NCBI GenBank assembly: GCA_036675815.1
Contig: JAKFEE010000038.1
Span: forward strand, 1-64,000
DNA length: 64,000 nt
From: JAKFEE01 sp036675815
Lineage (GTDB): Bacteria > Pseudomonadota > Alphaproteobacteria > Rhodospirillales > Magnetospirillaceae
Direction: 5' to 3'
Shown piece after piece: positions 52,191 through 58,723 of the stretch (its first letter is position 1; each line of letters opens with the position of its first letter). Under the pieces are notes generated by a model that had not been told where the DNA came from, did not search any database, and was given only the letters and a program-made list of their open reading frames with translations. Position numbers and translations under genes: made by a program.

Positions 52191-53503
52191 GCTTCACCCC
52201 CTCGGCGCTGCAGGCCCGCGCCATCGAGGACGTCAAGGACTGGTTCGCCAACCGCACCGGCGAGCAGCAGGTGTTCCGGGTGTTCGGCTATGCCGGCGCC
52301 GGCAAGACCACCATCGTCCGCCATGCCATCGCCGAACTCGGCCTCGACACCATGACGCGCGAGGCCGACGGCACCGCCTCGGGCAGCGGCGGCGTGCTCT
52401 ACGCCGCCTTCACCGGCAAGGCCGCCCTGGTGATGAGCCGCAAGGGGACGCCGGCCTCGACCATCCACAGCCTGATCTACCGCGTCTCCGAAGCGACGCC
52501 GGCCGAGATCGAGCGCATCAAGGAGGATGTCGCCGAGATTCGCGGCCGGCTGCCGAGCCTGCCGCCCGCCACGCGGCTGATGGAGGAGAGCCGGCTGCGC
52601 AGCCTGGAACTGCGCCTCGCCGACATCCACAAGCCGCGCTTCGTGCTGAACGAGCAGTCGATCCTCAAGGAGGCCAGGCTGCTGGTGCTCGACGAGGTGT
52701 CGATGGTCGGGGAGGAAATGGCCAGCGATCTGCTCGCCTTCGGCAAGCCGATCCTGGTGCTGGGTGATCCTGGCCAGCTGCCGCCGGTCAAGGGCGAGGG
52801 CGCCTTCACCCAGCAGACGCCCGACGTCATGCTGACCGAGATCCACCGCCAGGCCGGCGAGAGCGCCATCATCCGCCTGGCCACCCTCGCCCGCCAGGGG
52901 CTGCCGATCCCCTATGGCGAGCACGACGCTTTCGTCTGGAAGATGCGCCGCGACCAGGTCGCGCCCGAGCAGATGCTGCGCGGCGGCCAGGTGATCTGCG
53001 GCCGCAACGCCACCCGCATCCAGCTCAATCTCGCCATGAAGCGGGCCGCCGGTTTTCCCGGCACCTATCCCTCCGGCCAGGGCGAGAAGCTGATCTGCCT
53101 GAAGAACCGCAACGACCTCGGCCTGGTCAACGGCATGTTCGTCGAACTCGGCGACATCGCCGACGAGGACGAGATCTCGTTCACCGCCACCGTGACCACC
53201 GAGGACGGCCAGCGCATCGGCGGCGGCGCCGAGGACAGGCCCGAGCGCTTCCGCATCTACAAGGGCCATTTCGACGAGCACGTCGCCCCCGATCCGGAAC
53301 GCGAGCGCCGCGACCATTGGCGGAAGAAGACCACCATCGAGGCGGTCTGGGGCTGGGCCATCACCTGCCACAAGAGCCAGGGCAGCCAGTGGGAGAACAT
53401 CGTGGTGTTCGACGACGGGCTGGGGCGCACCGCCGAGGACCGCGCCCGCTGGCTCTACACCGCCATCACCCGGGCGGAGAAAGGGCTGGTGCTGCTTGAT
53501 TGA
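52187..53503 (+). CDS. RecD/Dda-like superfamily 1 helicase
   Basis: 438 residues. Walker A VFGYAGAGKTTIVRHAI, motif II LLVLDEVSMVGEEM, motif III LVLGDPGQLPPVKG, motif V/VI TCHKSQGSQWENIVVFDD and RWLYTAITRAEKG. A short insertion lies between motifs Ia and II. Such helicases unwind DNA at phage replication forks. It overlaps the primase start, so the two are co-translated. Confidence 0.9.
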   Translation: MSFTPSALQARAIEDVKDWFANRTGEQQVFRVFGYAGAGKTTIVRHAIAELGLDTMTREADGTASGSGGVLYAAFTGKAALVMSRKGTPASTIHSLIYRVSEATPAEIERIKEDVAEIRGRLPSLPPATRLMEESRLRSLELRLADIHKPRFVLNEQSILKEARLLVLDEVSMVGEEMASDLLAFGKPILVLGDPGQLPPVKGEGAFTQQTPDVMLTEIHRQAGESAIIRLATLARQGLPIPYGEHDAFVWKMRRDQVAPEQMLRGGQVICGRNATRIQLNLAMKRAAGFPGTYPSGQGEKLICLKNRNDLGLVNGMFVELGDIADEDEISFTATVTTEDGQRIGGGAEDRPERFRIYKGHFDEHVAPDPERERRDHWRKKTTIEAVWGWAITCHKSQGSQWENIVVFDDGLGRTAEDRARWLYTAITRAEKGLVLLD

Positions 53504-56500
53504 CTTCAACGACGCCCTGCCACCCGCCGTCCGCATCGACCTCGACGCCGTGGTGGCCCGTTTGCGCGACGACGCCCCGGGCTGGGTGCCCCGGCTGTTC
53601 CCGCTCGGCCGGCGCGAGGGCGACGTCTGGCGGCTCGCCAACATCCGCGGCGGCGCGCCGCGCAAGCAGGGCTCCTGCGTCATCACCCTGAAGGGCGAGC
53701 GTGCCGGCGACTGGTTCGATTTCGACGGCAGCCAGGGCGGTGGCCCGCTCAGCACGCTCGAGCACGCCACCGGGCTTTCCGGGCGCGAGCTGTTCGAATA
53801 CGCCGCCAGCCTGGCCGGCGGACCGGCGCCGCAGATGGCCCCGCCGCGCCCGCCGGCGAGGCCACGCGACGAGGCGCGCGAGATGGAGCTGATCCTGGCC
53901 CGCGCCGTGCCGGCAGCCGGCACCCTGGTCGACACCTATCTCACCGGGCGCGGTCTCGATCCCGTCGGCAGCCCCGACCTGCTGTTCCATCCCGACCTGA
54001 CGCACTGGGACACCAGGACAGGCTGGCCGGCCATGGTGGCGGTGATCCGCGACCATGCCGGCGCCGTGCTCGGGCTGCATCGCACCTGGCTGGCGGCCGA
54101 CGGCGCGGGCAAGGCGCCCCTGCCCAAAAACCGCAAGATGCTGGGCCGGGTGGCCGGCGGCGCCGTGCGGCTGGGCGCGCCGGCGGACGGACTGCTCGCC
54201 CTCGCCGAGGGCATCGAGACCACCCTGGCTGCGATGCGGGCCTGTCCGTCCCTGCCGGCCTGGGCGACGCTGTCGGCCGGCAATCTCGAAGCCGCGGTGC
54301 TGCCGGCCGAGGTGCGCCGGGTGGTGCTCCTGGCCGACCACGATGCCTCTGGCACCGGCCTCCGCGCCGCCGAGACCGCCGCCGCCCGCCTGCATGCCGA
54401 GGGCCGCCGGGTGTGGATCGCGCTGCCGCCGCGCCAGGGCGACGACTTCAACGACCTGCTGTCGCGCGAGGGGCCGGAGGCGGTACGAGTGGTGGTCGAG
54501 ACGGCTGCCGAGTGGCTGCCGCCGGCGCCCACCATGCTTGCCGAGGCCCCCGTCGGCAACTTGCCCAACCTCCCCGTCGGCTTTCCACCCCTCGGCGGTC
54601 CGCGGCCGCCGCTGCGCGCCGACAACGGCGACCTCGCCGACCTGGCGGCGCGCGCCCGCGCCATCCTGCAGGACTGCAACCGGCCGCCGTGGCTGTTCCG
54701 CATGGGGGCGATCCCGGCCTGGGTGGCGCGCGACGACGACGGCCGTGCCGTCGCCCACCACCTGACCGAGGACCGGCTGAAGCTGTGCCTCGCCCTGCTC
54801 GTCGACTGGCGCAAGGAGAGCCGCGGCGGCAACATCGTGCCGGCCCATCCGCCGGTCGGCGTCGTCAAGGCGCTGCTCGCCACCCCCGATCCCGACCTGC
54901 CTGTCCTGACCGGCATCGTCGCCGCCCCGGTGTTCGGCCGCTCGGGCGAGTTGGTCACCGCGCGCGGCTACCACCCCGCCACCCGCCTGCTACACGAGCC
55001 GCCCCAGGGCTTCACCGTGCCGCCGGTGCCGGAACGCCCCACCGCCGCCGAGGTCGCCGCCGCCCGCGGGCTGCTGCTCGAGGACCTGCTCGGCGACTTC
55101 CCCTTCACCTCGGCGGCGGAGCGGGCGCACGCGCTGGCCCTGCTGCTGCTGCCCTTCGTGCGGCCGATGATCGACGGGCCGACGCCCTTGCATCTGATCG
55201 AGAAGCCGACGCCCGGCACCGGCGCCACGCTGATGGTCGACGCCATCGCCCAGGTCGCCACCGGCGCCGCCGCCTCGATCATGACCGAGGGCCGCGACGA
55301 GGAGGAATGGCGCAAGCGCCTCACCGCCAAGCTGCGCGAGGCGCCGCTGATGGTGGTGATCGACAACCTGCGGCGACCGCTCGATTCGGCGCCGGTGGCC
55401 GCCGCCCTGACCGCGCCCTACTGGGAGGACCGCATCCTCGGCCGCTCCGACATGACGCGGATGCCGGTGCGCTGCGCCTGGATCGCCAACGGCAACAATC
55501 CGCGCCTGTCCAACGAGATTGCTCGGCGCAGCGTGCGGATCCGCCTCGATGCCCATGTCGACCAGCCGTGGCGCCGCGACGGCTTCCGCCACCCTAACCT
55601 GCTGGCCTGGGTGAACGCCCAGCGCGCCCGGCTGGTCGCCGCCTGCCTCACCCTCGGCCGGGCCTGGGTGGTTGCCGGCCGGCCGCGCTACCGCGCCGCC
55701 ACGCTCGGCAGCTTCGAATCCTGGGCGGAGACCATCGGCGGAATCCTGGATGTCTGCGGCGTACCCGGCTTCCTCGCCAATGCCGACGAGCTCTATGCCA
55801 CCTCCGACGCCGAGGGGGCCATGTGGCGCGGCTTCGTCGCCGCCTGGTGGGACCGCCATGGCACCATCCCGGTCGGCACCACCGACCTTTTCCAGATCGC
55901 CGGCCAGTGCGAGCCGCCGCTGCCGCTCGGCGACGGCGGCGAGCGTTCGCAGCGCATCCGCCTCGGCAAGGCCCTGGGCCAGATGCGCGACCGCGTCTTC
56001 GCCCTCGACGACCTGCTGGTGCGCATCCGCGCCGCCGGCATCCACCACCAGGCCCAGCGCTGGCAGCTCGTCGTCGAGCGACGCCAGCAGCGCGGGGAAG
56101 GTCGGGAATGTGGGGAGGGTGTTTCCGGTTCTCGTCCGGCAACCGGGGAATCTGGGGAATGTTCTCCGCCCCCCTCCGCGGCCTCCGCCGGGGAATATGC
56201 CGAACGACATTCCCCGTCATATTCCCCGGCTCAAGTCATTGAAAACACAGGGTCCGGGGAATGTGGGGAGGGTGGGGAATGTTTTACTTCCTACACGCAT
56301 GCGCGCCCGCACACGCATGACAGGGAGGCCGCAACACCTTCCCCGATCCTCCCACATTCCCCAAGCCTCGGAAATCGCATGGGAATTGCCGGGGAATGTG
56401 GCGGGGAATGTGCCGGCAAATATTCCCCGCCCCCCAGCTTCGACGCGGTCTTCGACATCCACGGCCTCGATCCGCTCTCGGACGAGGACCGCGCCGTCGC

Positions 56501-56543
56501 GATGGACATCTGGCTGGCGCAGAGCCGCGGCCCGCCGGACTGA
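53496..56543 (+). CDS. Toprim primase with C-terminal helicase-like domain
   Basis: 1015 residues, TTG start overlapping the helicase stop. The N-terminal region (RLFPLGRREGDVWRLANIRGG, GDWFDFDGSQGGGPLSTLEHATG) precedes a Toprim core: LALAEGIETTLAA (Glu), VVLLADHDASGTGLRAA (DxD), ALPPRQGDDFNDLL. The second half (about 540-880) is ATPase-like, with LHLIEKPTPGTGATLMVDAIA where Walker A lysine is expected but alanine is found, then MVVIDNLRRPL as Walker B. The last 120 residues are low-complexity Gly/Glu/Cys/Ser runs encoded by GGGGAAT repeats. Confidence 0.86.
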   Translation: MIDFNDALPPAVRIDLDAVVARLRDDAPGWVPRLFPLGRREGDVWRLANIRGGAPRKQGSCVITLKGERAGDWFDFDGSQGGGPLSTLEHATGLSGRELFEYAASLAGGPAPQMAPPRPPARPRDEAREMELILARAVPAAGTLVDTYLTGRGLDPVGSPDLLFHPDLTHWDTRTGWPAMVAVIRDHAGAVLGLHRTWLAADGAGKAPLPKNRKMLGRVAGGAVRLGAPADGLLALAEGIETTLAAMRACPSLPAWATLSAGNLEAAVLPAEVRRVVLLADHDASGTGLRAAETAAARLHAEGRRVWIALPPRQGDDFNDLLSREGPEAVRVVVETAAEWLPPAPTMLAEAPVGNLPNLPVGFPPLGGPRPPLRADNGDLADLAARARAILQDCNRPPWLFRMGAIPAWVARDDDGRAVAHHLTEDRLKLCLALLVDWRKESRGGNIVPAHPPVGVVKALLATPDPDLPVLTGIVAAPVFGRSGELVTARGYHPATRLLHEPPQGFTVPPVPERPTAAEVAAARGLLLEDLLGDFPFTSAAERAHALALLLLPFVRPMIDGPTPLHLIEKPTPGTGATLMVDAIAQVATGAAASIMTEGRDEEEWRKRLTAKLREAPLMVVIDNLRRPLDSAPVAAALTAPYWEDRILGRSDMTRMPVRCAWIANGNNPRLSNEIARRSVRIRLDAHVDQPWRRDGFRHPNLLAWVNAQRARLVAACLTLGRAWVVAGRPRYRAATLGSFESWAETIGGILDVCGVPGFLANADELYATSDAEGAMWRGFVAAWWDRHGTIPVGTTDLFQIAGQCEPPLPLGDGGERSQRIRLGKALGQMRDRVFALDDLLVRIRAAGIHHQAQRWQLVVERRQQRGEGRECGEGVSGSRPATGESGECSPPPSAASAGEYAERHSPSYSPAQVIENTGSGECGEGGECFTSYTHARPHTHDREAATPSPILPHSPSLGNRMGIAGECGGECAGKYSPPPSFDAVFDIHGLDPLSDEDRAVAMDIWLAQSRGPPD
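56145..56428. repeat. cluster of eleven GGGGAAT 7-mers in both orientations
   Basis: GGGGAAT occurs at 56145, 56154, 56190, 56256, 56274, 56391 and 56403, and ATTCCCC at 56209, 56221, 56356 and 56422. Most are followed by RTG (consensus GGGGAATRTG). They lie within the 3' end of the primase gene, where the protein becomes low-complexity. Iterons inside or beside a replication-initiator or primase gene often mark a replication origin; that reading is inference. Confidence 0.75.
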
Positions 56544-56592
56544 CGCACGCACGCCGCACCCGTCCCGACCACGACCACGCCTTTGAGGTTCC

Positions 56593-57135
56593 ATGGCTGT
56601 CCCGACTCTCTGCCTTCCCGCGCCGGACGCACGCGCACCCTCGGTCGTGCCCCCGCTGCCGATGCCCGTACGCCCCGTCCTGCTCGCCCTCGATCTCGGC
56701 AGCACCACCGGATGGGCCATGCGCCTCGCCGACGGCATGATCGTCAGCGGCACCGCGGCGTTCAGGTCCGGACGCTTCGAGGGCGGCGGGATGCGCTTCC
56801 TGCGCTTCCGCGCCTGGCTCGACGAACTCGCCCGCAACCACGGCCTCGGCGCCGTGTACTTCGAAGAGGTCCGCCGCCACGTCGGCACCGACGCCGCGCA
56901 CCTCTACGGCGGCTTCCTCGCCCATCTCACCGCCTGGTGCGAGCAGCGCGCCGTGCCCTACCAGGGCGTCCCGGTCGGCACCATCAAGCGCCACGTCACC
57001 GGCCGCGGCAATGCCGACAAGCAGGCGGTGATCGCGGCCGTCGCGGCGCGCGGCCATCGCCCGGCCGACGACAACGAGGCCGACGCCATCGCCATCCTGC
57101 TGTGGGCGATCGCGGCAGAGGGAGACTTCCGATGA
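56593..57135 (+). CDS. RuvC-like Holliday-junction resolvase
   Basis: 180 residues with an RNase-H-fold active site: LLALDLGSTTGWAMRL (first Asp), AVYFEEVRRHVGTDAAHLYGGF (Glu), and PADDNEADAIAILLWAIA (paired Asp). This is the pattern of phage RuvC-type resolvases that cut branched recombination intermediates. The N-terminal 30 residues are a Pro-rich extension. GAGG precedes the ATG. It fits functionally with the Sak4/exonuclease/helicase set upstream. Confidence 0.85.
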   Translation: MAVPTLCLPAPDARAPSVVPPLPMPVRPVLLALDLGSTTGWAMRLADGMIVSGTAAFRSGRFEGGGMRFLRFRAWLDELARNHGLGAVYFEEVRRHVGTDAAHLYGGFLAHLTAWCEQRAVPYQGVPVGTIKRHVTGRGNADKQAVIAAVAARGHRPADDNEADAIAILLWAIAAEGDFR

Positions 57136-57145
57136 ACCGAGGGCG

Positions 57146-57499
57146 CTATTCCAGAGCGGCCAGCGCCGTCTCGGGTGCGCGATCGAGCACCTTCAGCAAC
57201 GCCTTGGCCGGGCCCGCCGGAAAGCGCTTGCCCTGCTCCCAATTGCGGACCGTATCGACCGGGACGCCGATGCGCGAGGCGAAGGCCGCCTGGGTCAGAC
57301 CGGTACGCTTCCGCACGCGCCGGGCATATGCCGCGGCGTCGCGCCTGGATGCATCGTCGTCGGCGGCAATGTGGCGGGCGATGTCGGCTTCCGTCGTGGC
57401 ATCCACCCGTCCGGCATCGATGCGGCCGGAAAGCTTATTTCCCGTCCCCGCCTCAATGAGCGTGCCCTCAGTCGTGAGCGTCGCGCGGACCCGCTTCAT
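57146..57499 (-). CDS. BrnA-like antitoxin, HTH domain
   Basis: 117 residues. A C-terminal HTH (ARRVRKRTGLTQAAFASRIGVPVDTVRNWEQGKRFPAGPAKALLKVLDRAPETAL) forms the DNA-binding half that represses the operon; the N-terminal 60 residues would neutralise the toxin. It overlaps the upstream toxin frame by 32 bases. The HTH end is typical of BrnA/HigA-like antitoxins; BrnA is preferred because of the BrnT partner. Confidence 0.85.
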   Translation of the reverse strand: MKRVRATLTTEGTLIEAGTGNKLSGRIDAGRVDATTEADIARHIAADDDASRRDAAAYARRVRKRTGLTQAAFASRIGVPVDTVRNWEQGKRFPAGPAKALLKVLDRAPETALAALE

Positions 57500-57773
57500 A
57501 GCGTCGCACCTCCCTGCGATTGGCCTTGTGCGCCGAAATGATCCGGAAGCGGTGGCCGCGCACCGTGTACACCACCACGAACACCCGGCCTTCGATGCGC
57601 CCAAGGACACGGTGGCGAACCTCGCCATACTCGAACCGATCATCGACATCGACCAGTCGATCGGGGTCGAGAAAAACCTGGATGGCGTAAGCGAAGTTGA
57701 ATCCCCGCTCGGCATAGCAGGCCTCGCTCTTCGCCTCGTCCCATTCGAACTCCGTGGCCGGAATGTAGGCCAG
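57468..57773 (-). CDS. BrnT-type toxin (CTG start inferred)
   Basis: 101 residues: TEFEWDEAKSEACYAERGFNF, then VFLDPDRLVDVDDRFEYGEVRHRVLGRIEG, VFVVVYTVRGHRFRIISAHKANRREVRRYEAG. This is the BrnT fold, a RelE-like ribonuclease toxin, with the RIISAHKANRREVRRY active-site end intact. No ATG, GTG or TTG lies upstream in this frame. A CTG at 57773-57771, seven bases after AGGAAG, would give a normal length. An ATT nine bases further on is an alternative. Confidence 0.8.
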   Translation of the reverse strand: MAYIPATEFEWDEAKSEACYAERGFNFAYAIQVFLDPDRLVDVDDRFEYGEVRHRVLGRIEGRVFVVVYTVRGHRFRIISAHKANRREVRRYEAGPRDAHD

Positions 57774-57811
57774 AGGACGACTTCCTGCAACCCGACAAAG
57801 GACGGCGCCCC

Positions 57812-58009
57812 ATGAGGCTGCACCCCAAGGGCTTCGGCGGCGCCCGGCGCTCGGCCGAGCAGGTCAAGCAGGACGGCTGGCGCGAGCAGGGCGTGCTGGT
57901 CATCGCCATCGACGACCAGCGCCTGACCTGGCCCGAGCGCGAACTGATCAGGCAGCTCGGTCAGAAACTGTACGGGCCGCGACCGCGGCAGGAGACCGCC
58001 CATGACTGA
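57812..58009 (+). CDS. small hypothetical phage protein, 65 residues
   Basis: 65 residues with basic N terminus (MRLHPKGFGGARRSAEQVKQDGWREQGVLVIAIDDQRLTWPERELIRQLGQKLYG). The core GVLVIAIDDQRLTWPERELIRQL is a common short motif of alphaproteobacterial prophage proteins ahead of DUF6362 genes. Function unknown. Its start is near the BrnT start on the other strand; its end overlaps DUF6362 by eight bases. Confidence 0.7.
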   Translation: MRLHPKGFGGARRSAEQVKQDGWREQGVLVIAIDDQRLTWPERELIRQLGQKLYGPRPRQETAHD

Positions 58010-58445
58010 CCCGCACTGGACGCCCAAGATGGTGGCCGTCTATCTCGAACAGGCGGCTGACACCATGCGCCGCCTGCCGCCCGTGAAGGTCCAGGGGCAT
58101 GCCAGCTCTTGGCCGCAGATCGTGCGCGACTTCTGGGAAGCCTACGGCTGGGACGAGACGCGGGTCCGTCTCGGCCCGCCGAGCGCGGCGGCGATCGACC
58201 AGATGGACGTGACCCTGCTGTGGTTGCGCTGGCTCGAGCCGGACGACGCGCGGCTGGTGTGGAAGCGAGCCAACGGCCGGCACTGGAAGGTGATCGCCCA
58301 CGAATACGGCATTGATCGCACGACCGCATGGCGGCGCTGGATGTATGCCCTGGTGGTCATCGCCGCCCGCCTGAATGCGTGCAGCAATGTTGCAACACCG
58401 GGGCGTGCAACATCCGGCCGGGGATCGGGTATGGTGGCGCGGTAG
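58002..58445 (+). CDS. DUF6362 family protein
   Basis: 147 residues: MVAVYLEQAADTMRRLPPVKVQGHASSWP, then AAIDQMDVTLLWLRWLEPDDARLVWKRANGRHWKVIAHEYGIDRTTAWRRWMYALVVIA. This HTH-bearing phage family usually precedes DNA methyltransferase genes, as here. The HTH (HWKVIAHEYGIDRTTAWRRW) suggests DNA binding. The 3' end contains an 8-bp inverted repeat ATGTTGCA (58387) / TGCAACAT (58406) inside the coding sequence. Confidence 0.85.
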   Translation: MTDPHWTPKMVAVYLEQAADTMRRLPPVKVQGHASSWPQIVRDFWEAYGWDETRVRLGPPSAAAIDQMDVTLLWLRWLEPDDARLVWKRANGRHWKVIAHEYGIDRTTAWRRWMYALVVIAARLNACSNVATPGRATSGRGSGMVAR

Positions 58446-58723
58446 GCTGGGGAAGCGCGCGGGCAGCACCGCCCGCCGCCACGCCCCGGCCCGGCGGCGC
58501 GGGTCCTCCCTGGCCCGCAGCCTATGCTGGCGGCAAGGGCGCGAAACATCGCCACCGTCAGCCGTGAAATCCAGGTTACCACCCCGTCCGGTTACCACGG
58601 CCGGCGCCGCGCTGGCCGCAGCAACGCGGCCGTTCCGGCGCGGCTTGGGTGGTAACCGCGCGCCCTGGTTACCGCCTGAAGTTACCACCCGGCCTTCAAC
58701 GCCCCGAGGTTACCACCACCATC
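58446..58723 (+). promoter_or_regulatory. 278-base gap before the methyltransferase, with GGTTACC repeats
   Basis: No gene is supported. GGTTACC (or its complement GGTAACC) occurs at 58574, 58590, 58651 (inverted) and 58667, a one-mismatch AGTTACC at 58680, and again at 58708, all within 141 bases and most extended to GGTTACCAC. The last copy ends nine bases before the methyltransferase ATG. They may be an operator or methylation targets controlling the downstream gene. Confidence 0.7.

Noticed and set aside
51947..53935. A 662-codon minus-strand frame
   Set aside because: It is antisense to the exonuclease, helicase and primase genes whose motifs are clear.
56145..56428. CRISPR array as an explanation for the GGGGAAT repeats
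   Set aside because: The repeat is only seven bases, occurs in both orientations and at irregular spacing; there are no cas genes. The Cas4-like fold at 51426 belongs to the phage recombination module.
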